DNA from: an uncultured Oceanospirillales bacterium
GTDB taxonomy: Bacteria; Pseudomonadota; Gammaproteobacteria; Xanthomonadales; SZUA-36
Assembly (NCBI GenBank): GCA_913055655.1
Contig: CAJXKA010000003.1
Location: 188,501 to 252,500 of the forward strand
Direction of reading: 5' to 3'
Length of the DNA: 64,000 bases
In this document: positions 1 through 7,942 of the stretch, piece after piece
Layout: the number at the start of each line of letters is the position of its first letter
How positions within the stretch are numbered: the first letter of the stretch is position 1
Program-made: the position numbers and the translations under genes
Notes under the pieces: model-generated
What the model was told of the DNA's origin: nothing
The model's database searches: none
The model's input: the letters and a program-made list of their open reading frames with translations, nothing else

Positions 1-2
1 AG

Positions 3-1055
3 CTGCAGTGGCTGGGCGGCATGGGCATTATCGTGCTGGCCGTGGCCATCCTGCCGATGCTGCGCGTGGGCGGCATGCAGTTGTTCCGCGCCGAAACACC
101 CGGCCCGATGAAGGACTCCAAGCTCACCCCGCGCATCGCCGAAACGGCCAAGGCGCTGTGGCTGCTGTACCTGGGGATCACCGTGACCTGCGCGCTGTCG
201 TTCTGGCTGGGCGGCATGACGGCGTTCGACGCCGTCAGCCACGCCTTCAGTACCGTCGCGATTGGCGGGTTCTCGACGCACGATGCCAGCTTCGGCTATT
301 TCGACAGCCCGACCCTGGAAGCCATCGCGATGGTCTTCATGGTGATCTCGGGCATGAACTTCGCGCTGCATTTCACCGCCTGGCGCAAGGCCAGCGCGCA
401 GCCGTATTTTCATGATTCAGAGCTGAAGACCTACATGATCCTGCTGGTCGGCGCGACCGTCATCGTGTCGTTTGCACTGGTCCAGAACGGCACGTTCGGC
501 ACCCTGGGCGAGGCGCTGCGGTTTGGCGGTTTCCAGGTGGTCTCGGCGCTGACCACGACCGGTTTCACCACCACCGAGTTCCACCAGTGGCAGGGCTGGG
601 TGCCGCTGGTACTGGTTTGCCTGGCATTCATCGGCGGCTGCGCCGGCAGCACCGCCGGCGGCATGAAGGTGATTCGCCTGCAGCTGCTCTATCGCCATGC
701 CATCCGCGAGATTCGCCGGCTGATTCACCCGCACGCGGTTTTGCCGGTGAAATTCGGCGGCTTCAAGGCCGCGGAAACCGTGCTGGACGCCGTGACCGGC
801 TTCTTTTTCCTGTTCGCGGCCAGCACGGCACTGATGACCTTGTTGCTCAGCATGACGGGGCTCGATCTTCTGACCGCCTTTTCCGCCGTCGCCGCCTGCA
901 TCACCAACCTCGGCCCCGGCCTCGGCGACGTCGGCCACTCCTACGCCAGCCTGGGCGACACCGCCAAACTGATCCTGTCATTCGCCATGCTGGCCGGGCG
1001 ACTCGAAATCTACACCCTGCTGGTGCTGCTGACTCCCGCGTTCTGGCGCGACTGA
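3..1055 (+). CDS. trkH: Trk-type potassium uptake protein TrkH, 3' part
   Basis: The reading frame is open from the left edge, so the N-terminal helices and start codon lie outside the window; about 350 residues are visible. Pore-loop signatures of the TrkH/KtrB K+ transporter family are present: a STVAIGGFST segment, SALTTTGFTTTEF, and near the C-terminus CITNLGPGLGDVG, each followed by a hydrophobic helix. The family forms a homodimeric inner-membrane K+ channel gated by the cytoplasmic nucleotide-binding protein TrkA, which is not in this window. The C-terminus ends normally after the last membrane segment. The gene converges on an acyltransferase gene, and the gap holds a heptad inverted repeat. 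Confidence 0.93.
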   Translation: MQWLGGMGIIVLAVAILPMLRVGGMQLFRAETPGPMKDSKLTPRIAETAKALWLLYLGITVTCALSFWLGGMTAFDAVSHAFSTVAIGGFSTHDASFGYFDSPTLEAIAMVFMVISGMNFALHFTAWRKASAQPYFHDSELKTYMILLVGATVIVSFALVQNGTFGTLGEALRFGGFQVVSALTTTGFTTTEFHQWQGWVPLVLVCLAFIGGCAGSTAGGMKVIRLQLLYRHAIREIRRLIHPHAVLPVKFGGFKAAETVLDAVTGFFFLFAASTALMTLLLSMTGLDLLTAFSAVAACITNLGPGLGDVGHSYASLGDTAKLILSFAMLAGRLEIYTLLVLLTPAFWRD

Positions 1056-1061
1056 TGATGA

Positions 1062-1164
1062 GTAAGCGGTAAGCAGTGAGCAGTGAGCAGTGAGCAGTGA
1101 GATTTTTGCTGAAGCGTCTCAGCGAGGTGCATTTACTCCTCACTGCTTACTGCTTACCGCTTAC
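1062..1164. repeat. Inverted arrays of 7-bp repeats between convergent genes
   Basis: Six successive 7-bp units run from 1062 to 1103: GTAAGCG, GTAAGCA, three GTGAGCA and GTGAGAT. After about 35 bp, 1139-1164 carries the same units on the opposite strand (read on the minus strand: GTAAGCG, GTAAGCA, GTAAGCA, GTGAG). The arms could pair into a long hairpin between the trkH stop and the acyltransferase stop, so a bidirectional terminator or mRNA 3'-end stabiliser is possible. There is no strong T tract. A similar arrangement occurs at 63191-63314. Confidence 0.8.
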
Positions 1165-1166
1165 CC

Positions 1167-2039
1167 TCAATAAAACCGCGCCTCGCCCTCCGGTCGCGCA
1201 CGAAAGCGCTTGTAAGCCCACAGATACTGCGCGCGATCCAGCTCGATACAGCGCTCCACGCCCTCGTTGACCGCGGCGACTGCCGCATCGAGATCATCGG
1301 AATAGATATCCGGGTGCGCCTCCAGGAAGTGTGGCCGAAAGCGGCCGCCGGGTTCGCGCAGGGCGACAACGAACAGCGCCACGGCCCCGCTACGCTTGAG
1401 CAGACGGGGCGCCAGCACGCCGGTCAGCGCCGGCACACCGAAGAACGGGGCGAAGCGGCCGTCGCCGGCGCGGGGCTCCTGGTCAGGCAGCACGGCCACG
1501 GCGCGACCCGCCGCCAGCCCCGACATCAGCGCCTTCAGGCCCTGCCGCCCGGCGGGGACGAGATTGGCCCCGAAGCGCCCCCGACGCTCGATCAGCAAGC
1601 GGTTCACGGCCTCGTCCTCGGCAGGCTTGTACAGGGTCGCGGCCAGTACATCGGACAGGTACAAACCGAGAATCTCCCAGGCGCCGTAGTGCGGTGCGAG
1701 GATCAGCACCCCGCGACCTTCGCCCAGCGCCGATTCCAGCAGGTCAGCACCCGCAGGTGGCAGGATCCGGCTGTCGAACCGGCGGCGTGAACCGTACCAG
1801 ACCAGCCCGGTCTCCAGGCCGTTGAGCGCGTAATGCCGCATCGACGAGCGGGCAATGGCCTCGCGGTTCGATTCGTCCATCACAGGAAAACACAGCGACA
1901 GGTTTTTCAGGCTGACTTTACGGAGCCGGCTGGAGATACGCCACACCAGTGCACCCAGCGGCCGGGCGAACCACGACAGGGTGGCGGCCGGCAACAGGGT
2001 GAAAAGGGCCGCCATGGCCTTCAGGGTCCATGCCTTCAC
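1167..2039 (-). CDS. LpxL/HtrB-family lipid acyltransferase
   Basis: A 290-residue protein of the Kdo2-lipid A lauroyl/myristoyl acyltransferase (LpxL/LpxM) superfamily, which moves an acyl chain from acyl-ACP onto a lipid A precursor on the inner face of the inner membrane. Visible evidence is an N-terminal hydrophobic anchor (about residues 8-34), the catalytic HX4E motif in HYGAWE (117-122), and a later [19 protein letters not shown] block typical of the family. Length is slightly below the roughly 300-310 residues of E. coli LpxL. The gene is divergent from dtd with an 82-bp gap. The exact acceptor (lipid A versus another lipid such as ornithine lipid) cannot be told from sequence alone. 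Confidence 0.85.
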   Translation of the reverse strand: MKAWTLKAMAALFTLLPAATLSWFARPLGALVWRISSRLRKVSLKNLSLCFPVMDESNREAIARSSMRHYALNGLETGLVWYGSRRRFDSRILPPAGADLLESALGEGRGVLILAPHYGAWEILGLYLSDVLAATLYKPAEDEAVNRLLIERRGRFGANLVPAGRQGLKALMSGLAAGRAVAVLPDQEPRAGDGRFAPFFGVPALTGVLAPRLLKRSGAVALFVVALREPGGRFRPHFLEAHPDIYSDDLDAAVAAVNEGVERCIELDRAQYLWAYKRFRARPEGEARFY

Positions 2040-2121
2040 CAGGGTGCATTCCGGACGCCTCGACCTGCTACGCTATGCGTTTTCGGATCGGGCCCGCACT
2101 GGGTGGGCGAATGAGCGTTGC

Positions 2122-2592
2122 ATGATCGCATTGATGCAAAGGGTATCGGAAGCCACGGTGCTTGTGAAACAGGTGGACGTCACCCGTGAAGCGGGCGTCA
2201 TCGGTTCCGGCCTGGTGGTGCTGGTCGGTGTCGAAAAAGGCGATACCATGGCCCAGGCGGACCGGCTGCTGGACCGGCTGCTGGCGTACCGCGTATTCCC
2301 CGACCACACCGGCCGCATGAACCTGAATATCGAACAGGTGGGCGGCGAACTGATGCTGGTGTCGCAGTTCACGCTGGCCGCCAGCACCAACAGCGGCAAC
2401 CGGCCGAGTTTTTCATCCGCCGCCGACCCGGATACGGGCCGCCAGCTGTTTGACTACCTGCTGGCCCATGCCCGCGCCCGACTGGGCAAATGCGCCACCG
2501 GGGAATTCGGCGCCCACATGATGGTCAGACTGGTCAATGACGGACCGGTCACCTTCAGGCTCAGGGTGCCGCCGGAAACGGAGCAGGATTAA
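2122..2592 (+). CDS. dtd: D-aminoacyl-tRNA deacylase
   Basis: A 156-residue homologue of Dtd, the cytosolic homodimer that hydrolyses D-amino acids (and glycine mischarged on tRNA-Ala) from tRNA. Both family signatures are present: SQFTLAA (residues 81-87) and the Gly-cisPro motif in NDGPVTF (G141-P142). The frame is open further upstream, but ATG 2122 gives MIALMQRV, matching the usual MIALIQRV start, so I chose it; ATG 2134 is the alternative. It is divergent from the acyltransferase and followed after about 60 bp by an unrelated exported protein. Confidence 0.95.
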   Translation: MIALMQRVSEATVLVKQVDVTREAGVIGSGLVVLVGVEKGDTMAQADRLLDRLLAYRVFPDHTGRMNLNIEQVGGELMLVSQFTLAASTNSGNRPSFSSAADPDTGRQLFDYLLAHARARLGKCATGEFGAHMMVRLVNDGPVTFRLRVPPETEQD

Positions 2593-2653
2593 TTTTTAAC
2601 GATCGAAAGGGCCCGTGCCACCGGGCCTGCCGAAAATTAAGGAGAGATGACAC

Positions 2654-3100
2654 ATGCGCGCCTTCGCAAACCGTATCACGTTTGTCACACTGTTGACCCT
2701 GGCCACGGCTGCCTGGTCGCTGGCCGCAACGGCGCAGGATGATACTGACACCGGGCCGTCCACGCGGGAGTTGGTGGATGCCGGACTGGAAGACTTTCGC
2801 CAGCAGCTGAACCTGAGCGACTACCAGTGGACGCAGGTTGAGCAGATCCTCAAGAGCGGCGTTCGCCAGCGGGTCGCCATTGCCCGGCGTTACGGCCTGG
2901 ACGGCACGTTCGAGTCGATCGAAGCCATGGACAGCAAGGACAAGAAGCGCATGGAGAAAGACCTCAAGCGCAACCGCAAGGACACGGCCGACCGCATGAA
3001 ACGATACCTCGACAAGGACCAGTACAAGGCGTTCAAGGAACTGCAGGAAGACCTGCACGAGGCCATCGTCGCGCGTATCGAGGCCGCGGCGGACGCCTGA
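2654..3100 (+). CDS. Small exported helical protein, unknown function
   Basis: A 148-residue protein preceded by a good Shine-Dalgarno (AAGGAGAGATGACAC before the ATG). It has a cleavable signal peptide (hydrophobic to about residue 27, AATAQ-type cleavage site). The mature part is highly charged and predicted helical, with Lys/Asp/Arg-rich stretches such as DSKDKKRMEKDLKRNRKD (about 98-115) and LDKDQYKAFKELQEDLHEA near the end. This resembles the general style of periplasmic Spy/CpxP-like helical proteins, but I cannot see the LTXXQ motifs that define them, so no family is assigned. It converges on ntrC with only a 19-bp gap. Confidence 0.75.
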   Translation: MRAFANRITFVTLLTLATAAWSLAATAQDDTDTGPSTRELVDAGLEDFRQQLNLSDYQWTQVEQILKSGVRQRVAIARRYGLDGTFESIEAMDSKDKKRMEKDLKRNRKDTADRMKRYLDKDQYKAFKELQEDLHEAIVARIEAAADA

Positions 3101-3119
3101 TCACCAGGACGGCGGACGT

Positions 3120-4517
3120 TCAGTCGTCCTCTTCGCGGTCCTTGAGTTTTCGCGTCAGGGTGTTGCGGCCCACGCCCAGCACCTTCGCGGCATCAACACG
3201 TTTACCGCCGGTGTAGTCCAGCGCCTCGTCGAACAGGACCTGCTCCATCTCATCCCGAACGGTCGACATCAGGTCGGCCTGGTCCGCCTGCAGGGCCTTG
3301 CGCACCCAGCCGCGCAACTGCTCCTGCCACCGGCCGCCCTCGGCGCCACCGCTGCCCGGGGCAGACGACAGCTCGGCGGGAAGATCCTCGGGAAACACCT
3401 GCTCGCCCGGCGCCATTACGCACAGTTGCTGGCAGACGTTCTGCAACTGCCGGACGTTGCCCGGCCAGGGTTGTGATTTCAATAAGTTCACGGTTTCCGG
3501 CCGCAAAGTCTTGACCTCCAGGCCCATTTCCAGCGCGGCCTGCTCCAGGAAATGTTCGGCCAGCGCCGGGATGTCGCTCACGCGATCGCGCAAGGGCGGC
3601 ATCGAGATGGTGATGACGTTCAGGCGGTGATAGAGATCCTCGCGGAAAGAGCCATTGGCGATGTGCTCGTCGAGGTCCTGGTGGGTGGCGGCGATGACGC
3701 GAACATCCGCTTTCAGCAGGTCACGGCCACCGACGCGGTAGTAGTCGCCCTCGGCCAGCACCCTGAGCAACCGGGTCTGCAGCGTCAGCGGCATGTCGCC
3801 GATCTCGTCCAGGAACAGCGTGCCGCCAGCCGCTTCCTCGAAACGGCCGTGGCGACGCGTATGCGCCCCCGTGAACGAGCCACGCTCGTGCCCGAACAGC
3901 TCTGATTCCAGCAGCTCAGACGGAATGGCCGCGGTATTGATGGCGACAAACGGGCCGTTGCACCGTGGGCTGTGCTCATGAAGGGCCCTGGCGACGACTT
4001 CCTTGCCGGACCCCGTTTCACCGGTAATCAGCACACTGATGTTGGAACGCGACAGGCGGCCGATGGTGCGGAAGACCTCCTGCATCGCCGGCGAATCGCC
4101 GATCATGCGGCTGTCGGGCTCGCGCGGCGCGGGACGTGTCGAGGCGGGCCGGTGGGCCACGGCGCTAGCCACCACCGACAGCACCTGGTCCAGGTCGAAC
4201 GGTTTCGGCAGGTAGTCGAAAACGCCCTTCTGGAACGCGGTGACCGCCTGGTCCAGGTCCGAGAACCCGGTCATGGCGATGACCGGAATTTCGCGCTGCT
4301 CGGCGCGCAGCGCGTCGAGCACGGTCAGGCCATCGGCGTCGGGCAGGCGGATGTCCGTGAGAATGACATCGGGCGAGCCCTTGGCCAGCGCGGCGTTCAG
4401 TTCACTGACGGCCGCGAATGTCGTGACCTGGTAATCGGCGCGGCTCAAGGCGCGCTCCAGCACGAAGCGGATGGCCTCGTCATCATCGTTGACCCAGACG
4501 CGCGCGCCTTCAGTCAT
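3120..4517 (-). CDS. ntrC: Nitrogen regulation response regulator NtrC (sigma-54 activator)
   Basis: A 465-residue NtrC. The receiver domain (about 5-120) has acidic residues DDDE at 11-14 and the phospho-acceptor Asp55 in ILTDIRLPD. The AAA+ domain has Walker A GETGSGKE (166-173), the sigma-54 contact loop GSFTGA (213-218) in place of the usual GAFTGA, and Walker B FLDEIGD. The C-terminal Fis-type helix-turn-helix ends in LGVGRNTLTRKLKD. It activates nitrogen-starvation genes when phosphorylated by NtrB. The start at ATG 4517 overlaps the ntrB stop by 8 bp, and an upstream in-frame extension was rejected because it lies inside ntrB. The likely targets in this window are its own glnA operon and glnK-amtB. 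Confidence 0.96.
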   Translation of the reverse strand: MTEGARVWVNDDDEAIRFVLERALSRADYQVTTFAAVSELNAALAKGSPDVILTDIRLPDADGLTVLDALRAEQREIPVIAMTGFSDLDQAVTAFQKGVFDYLPKPFDLDQVLSVVASAVAHRPASTRPAPREPDSRMIGDSPAMQEVFRTIGRLSRSNISVLITGETGSGKEVVARALHEHSPRCNGPFVAINTAAIPSELLESELFGHERGSFTGAHTRRHGRFEEAAGGTLFLDEIGDMPLTLQTRLLRVLAEGDYYRVGGRDLLKADVRVIAATHQDLDEHIANGSFREDLYHRLNVITISMPPLRDRVSDIPALAEHFLEQAALEMGLEVKTLRPETVNLLKSQPWPGNVRQLQNVCQQLCVMAPGEQVFPEDLPAELSSAPGSGGAEGGRWQEQLRGWVRKALQADQADLMSTVRDEMEQVLFDEALDYTGGKRVDAAKVLGVGRNTLTRKLKDREEDD

Positions 4518-5517
4518 GACCGTTCTCCCGGGCGGGTATGCGGAGCGTGAAGCGACTTCCGTGTTCCAAAGCGTCATAGCTCATGAGTCCTCCGTGATCG
4601 GCCGCGATCTGCTGGGCCAGGGCCAGGCCTAGCCCGGTGCCATCGCGGCGGCCGGTGACCATGGGCAGAAATAGCAGGGGGCGCAGACGCTCCGGAACGC
4701 CGTCGCCGTCGTCTTCGATATCAACCCGGATCAGGTAGCCCTGGTGATGCTCGAACAGTGCCGAGTCATGTTCGACCCGGGTTCGGGCCGTGATGGTCTT
4801 CGCACCGGACTGTGCGGCATTGCGGGCCAGGTTCACGAACACCTGGCGAATGGCGCTGGCGTCGCCATTCACCTCCGGGATGCTGGGGTCATAATCGCGG
4901 ACCACGCCCACCTTGCTGCCGTGCTCGGTCTCCAACAGCTGCAGCGCTTCTTCCAGGCTGCGATGAACGTCCAGGGGCTCGCGTTTCATTTCCGGCTGCC
5001 AGAAGCTCTGGATCAGCTCCTCCACCCGGTCGACCTCGCGGATGATCAGCTGCGCCAGGGTACCCAGCTCCTGTTCTTCCAGTTCCGCCGCCAGCATCTG
5101 CGCCGCACCGCGAATGCCACCCAGCGGGTTGCGAATTTCGTGACCCAGGTTGCGCCGCAGCAGGTTCAGCAGCCCGGTCTGCACCTCGAGCTGCTGCAGC
5201 TGTTGCTGCTGCCGGTTCCAGCCGATGCTGTGAAACTCCAGCAGCAGGTGGCCGGCCTCGAGAATACCGATGTGGCAGTCATAGAAACCGCCCGCCATCT
5301 GGCATTCATGCAGTCGGCGGGGACGCAGGTCGACGCGGGTGTCGGCAAGGGCGAGGCGCAGGGCATCGGGAACCCCCCAGAGATTCTCGATGGTCTGTCC
5401 GTTCAGGCGATCACGGTTGGCGGACAGGCACTGTTCCGCCGCACCGTTGACGCGCAGGATGCAGTCGTTCACATCCAGTTCCACCACCGCGGTGTCCATT
5501 TCCTCGAACAGGCTCAT
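4510..5517 (-). CDS. ntrB: Nitrogen regulation sensor kinase NtrB
   Basis: A 335-residue cytosolic histidine kinase/phosphatase controlling NtrC in response to PII proteins. It has an N-terminal PAS-like domain, the dimerisation/phospho-acceptor motif GHEIRNPLGGIRGAAQML (His near residue 126), and the ATP-binding boxes NLARNAAQSG, DIEDDGDGVPE and GTGLGLALA. The GGAGG Shine-Dalgarno lies 8 nt before ATG 5517 but only 2 nt before the in-frame GTG 5523, so I take 5517. It overlaps ntrC and sits 36 bp downstream of the DUF4124 gene, consistent with a glnA - DUF4124 - ntrB - ntrC operon. Confidence 0.95.
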   Translation of the reverse strand: MSLFEEMDTAVVELDVNDCILRVNGAAEQCLSANRDRLNGQTIENLWGVPDALRLALADTRVDLRPRRLHECQMAGGFYDCHIGILEAGHLLLEFHSIGWNRQQQQLQQLEVQTGLLNLLRRNLGHEIRNPLGGIRGAAQMLAAELEEQELGTLAQLIIREVDRVEELIQSFWQPEMKREPLDVHRSLEEALQLLETEHGSKVGVVRDYDPSIPEVNGDASAIRQVFVNLARNAAQSGAKTITARTRVEHDSALFEHHQGYLIRVDIEDDGDGVPERLRPLLFLPMVTGRRDGTGLGLALAQQIAADHGGLMSYDALEHGSRFTLRIPARENGHD

Positions 5518-5553
5518 GGACACCGCCTCCGTGGGGAGGGGTGCGGGTAAGGG

Positions 5554-6174
5554 TCAGCCGCCGCGTGGCGTCGGGCGCGGTCGGTTGGCCGGGCTGTTGT
5601 TGACAGTCTGCTGGTGAATGAAGAATGTGACCGGGCCCGCCATGGCGACCACCTGGTCGTTGACGTCCAGCAATTCAGCGCGCACGGTGTGCTCACCGCG
5701 GTCAAGCCGAGGTGTTGCGAACAACGATTGCGTGGTCGTGGTGGCTGCCTGGTCATCCAAATAAATTCGTACTTTCATGCCGTCCTGCAGGGCAGCGTTC
5801 GTGTCCCAGGCCACCGTGGCCGTGTTGGACGTTCCCCAGAAACTCTGCTCGGGGGTCGGGCTCACCAGCCGGAAGTCGCGGTACTGCTGCTGTAACTGCC
5901 GGAGGGCCTCCCGTGGATTTTCAGCGCCTTCCGCCGCGGCCGCCTCGGCCTGCTGGGACCGGGTGGGCTTGTACTCGGGGCGCTCAACCACGCTCAGTTC
6001 CCGCAACTCGATCGGTTCAGCGCCAGGGCCTGGAGGCTGGTCGGTGTACGTAACGTTGCCGTCCGCATCCACGGTCTTGTACACCTGCGCCATTACTGGC
6101 CCGCTGACGAGAACCACGCCCGCCAACATCAGAACGGCTGCTGCCAGGGCCCGGACAAAATGCTGTTCAGTCAT
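5554..6174 (-). CDS. DUF4124 domain exported protein
   Basis: A 206-residue protein with an N-terminal signal peptide followed directly by the DUF4124 signature VYKTVDADGNVTYTDQPP. A Gln/Ala/Glu-rich linker follows, then a C-terminal beta-rich segment (about 110-195) containing TATVAWDTNAALQDGMKVRI, which looks like an Ig-like fold. ATG 6174 was chosen because it starts the signal peptide and has a GGAGAGGGGAGC Shine-Dalgarno; the longer open frame upstream overlaps glnA. DUF4124 proteins have no established biochemical role. Its position between glnA and ntrB suggests co-transcription with the nitrogen-control genes, though it is probably periplasmic. Confidence 0.85.
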   Translation of the reverse strand: MTEQHFVRALAAAVLMLAGVVLVSGPVMAQVYKTVDADGNVTYTDQPPGPGAEPIELRELSVVERPEYKPTRSQQAEAAAAEGAENPREALRQLQQQYRDFRLVSPTPEQSFWGTSNTATVAWDTNAALQDGMKVRIYLDDQAATTTTQSLFATPRLDRGEHTVRAELLDVNDQVVAMAGPVTFFIHQQTVNNSPANRPRPTPRGG

Positions 6175-6238
6175 GCTCCCCTCTCCATTCAACACATGGC
6201 ATGAACAGCGCCTGCTACAGGTCGCTTTCGGTACGGTT

Positions 6239-6262
6239 GCGCCGGACCCAACGGTCCGGCGC
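6239..6262 (-). terminator. Stem-loop between glnA and the DUF4124-ntrBC genes
   Basis: A perfect 10-bp stem (GCGCCGGACC / GGTCCGGCGC) with a 4-nt CAAC loop, starting 16 nt after the glnA stop codon on the minus strand. There is no U-run after it, so it is probably a leaky terminator or a 3'-end stabiliser that keeps glnA mRNA more abundant than the downstream regulatory genes. The structure is read directly; the function is inferred. Confidence 0.6.
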
Positions 6263-6277
6263 ACCGCATTCATGCCA

Positions 6278-7687
6278 TTAGCAAGAATAGTACATGTCGA
6301 ACTCAATGGGGTGAGTTGACATGCGGAAGCGCGTGACTTCGTCCATCTTCAGGGCGATGTAACCGTCGATCAGGTCGTCGCTGAACACGCCACCGGCTTT
6401 CAGGAACTCGCGGTCCTTGTCCAGTGCTTCCAGCGCCTGGTCCAGGCTGTGGCAGACGGTCGGGATGTCCTTGGCTTCTTCCGGCTCAAGGTCGTACAGG
6501 TCCTTGTCCATGGCCGGGCCCGGATCGATCTTGTTGACGATGCCGTCGAGGCCCGCCATCAGCATGGCGGCGAAGGTCAGGTAACCGCTGCCCACCGGGT
6601 CGCCATAGCGAACCTCGATTCGACGCGCCTTCGGGCTGGACACCCACGGAATCCGGATGGAAGCAGATCGGTTACGGGCCGAGTAGGCCAGCATGACCGG
6701 CGCCTCGAAGCCCGGTACCAGTCGCTTGTAGCTGTTGGTTGAAGCGTTGGCAAAGGCGTTGATGGCGCGAGAATGCTTGAAGATACCGCCGATGTAATGC
6801 AGCGCCGTCTGTGAAAGCCCACCGTACTCGTCACCGGCAAACAGGTTCTCGCCGTCTTTGGACAGGGACTGGTGTACGTGCATGCCAGAGCCGTTATCAC
6901 CAACCAGCGGCTTCGGCATGAAGGTGGCGGTCTGGCCGTTGGCGTGCGCGACATTGGCGATCGCGTACTTCATCAGCAGCAGTTCGTCGGCCTTGCGGGT
7001 CAGCGTGTTGAACTTGGTGCCGATCTCGCACTGGCCGGCCGTGCCCACCTCGTGATGGTGCACTTCAACGGGTACACCCAGCTTTTCCAGCACCAGGCAC
7101 ATCTCGGCACGCAGGTCGTGGAGCGAATCCACCGGCGGGACCGGGAAGTAACCGCCCTTCACGCGGGTACGGTGACCGGGGTTGCCGCCGTCGTACTCGG
7201 TGCCGGTGTTCCAGGCCGCTTCCTGGGAATCGATTTCGTAATGGGCGCCCTTGATGGAGTCGCCGAAACGCACGTCGTCGAACACGAAGAACTCCGGCTC
7301 CGGGCCAAAGTAGGCGGTGTCGGCGATGCCGCTGGACTTCAGGTAGGCCTCGGCGCGCAGGGCGAGCGAACGTGGGCAGCGCGAGTAGCCTTCCATGGTG
7401 TCCGGCTCCAACACGTCGCAACGGACGATCAGCGTCTTGTGCTCGGAAAACGGATCCAGCACCACGCTGTTCTTGTCCGGCATCAGCACCATGTCCGATT
7501 CGTTGATGCCCTTCCAGCCGGCAATCGATGAGCCGTCGAACATCTTGCCTTCGTCGAAGAGGTCTTCGTCGACGGCGCTGGCGGGCAGGGTCACGTGCTG
7601 TTCCTTGCCCTTGGTGTCACAGAAACGCAGGTCGACGAATTCGATGTCGTCGTCCTTGATGTCTTTCAGAATGTCTTTCGTGCTCAT
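6278..7687 (-). CDS. glnA: Glutamine synthetase type I
   Basis: A 469-residue GlnA, the dodecameric cytosolic enzyme making glutamine from glutamate, ammonia and ATP. Visible motifs include [18 protein letters not shown] near the N-terminus, the metal/ATP block [12 protein letters not shown], the glutamate-binding region [17 protein letters not shown], and NRSASIRIP. Tyr398 lies in [14 protein letters not shown], the adenylylation site of the beta-type enzyme regulated by GlnE. The start has an AGGAGA Shine-Dalgarno 9 nt upstream. A sigma-54 promoter (7744-7759) and NtrC-type sites (7896-7942) lie upstream, so expression should rise under nitrogen limitation. It is the first gene of the glnA-DUF4124-ntrBC cluster. 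Confidence 0.98.
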   Translation of the reverse strand: MSTKDILKDIKDDDIEFVDLRFCDTKGKEQHVTLPASAVDEDLFDEGKMFDGSSIAGWKGINESDMVLMPDKNSVVLDPFSEHKTLIVRCDVLEPDTMEGYSRCPRSLALRAEAYLKSSGIADTAYFGPEPEFFVFDDVRFGDSIKGAHYEIDSQEAAWNTGTEYDGGNPGHRTRVKGGYFPVPPVDSLHDLRAEMCLVLEKLGVPVEVHHHEVGTAGQCEIGTKFNTLTRKADELLLMKYAIANVAHANGQTATFMPKPLVGDNGSGMHVHQSLSKDGENLFAGDEYGGLSQTALHYIGGIFKHSRAINAFANASTNSYKRLVPGFEAPVMLAYSARNRSASIRIPWVSSPKARRIEVRYGDPVGSGYLTFAAMLMAGLDGIVNKIDPGPAMDKDLYDLEPEEAKDIPTVCHSLDQALEALDKDREFLKAGGVFSDDLIDGYIALKMDEVTRFRMSTHPIEFDMYYSC

Positions 7688-7743
7688 TAAAGCGGTTCTC
7701 CTGTTGGTTTATTGATGTGACCCAATCTGGTTCGGAATATAGA

Positions 7744-7759
7744 TGCAGGAATGATGCCA
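7744..7759 (-). promoter_or_regulatory. Sigma-54 promoter of glnA
   Basis: Read on the minus strand: TGGCATCATTCCTGCA, compared with consensus TGGCACG-N4-TTGCA. The invariant GG (-24) and GC (-12) have exact spacing. It lies 57 nt upstream of the glnA start, and its 3' half ATTCCTGCAT is identical to that of the glnK promoter at 35197-35212. Confidence 0.8.
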
Positions 7760-7895
7760 ACCCGTAGAATCGGGCACGCCTACCCGCTGGTTTCACGATT
7801 ACCGAATTTAGCAGCCGGATTTGACCTTTTAGCGACAAAAACCCGGCTTATTCCATGCGGGCATCACAATGCCGGATCCACGCGCCCACGGAAAG

Positions 7896-7912
7896 CGCAC
7901 CATCATTGCACA
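7896..7912. promoter_or_regulatory. Weaker NtrC-type half-site upstream of glnA
   Basis: The sequence contains GCACCATCATTGCAC. The left half GCACCA matches the NtrC consensus (TGCACCAAAATGGTGCA) well, the right half poorly. It is 14 bp from the stronger site at 7926-7942, an arrangement typical of paired NtrC enhancers. Confidence 0.45.
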
Positions 7913-7925
7913 CCGCGGGTCGTTA

Positions 7926-7942
7926 TGCACTATTACGGTGCA
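7926..7942. promoter_or_regulatory. NtrC-binding site (enhancer) upstream of glnA
   Basis: TGCACTATTACGGTGCA matches the 17-bp NtrC dyad consensus TGCACCAAAATGGTGCA at the two outer arms (TGCAC and GGTGCA) with correct spacing. It lies about 170-180 bp upstream of the sigma-54 promoter, a normal enhancer distance, and overlaps the last codons of uppP. Confidence 0.7.

Noticed and set aside
2608-2628. Terminator hairpin after dtd
   Set aside because: The GGCCCG/CGGGCC stem is only 6 bp with no T-run, and it overlaps the leader of the next gene; too weak to list.
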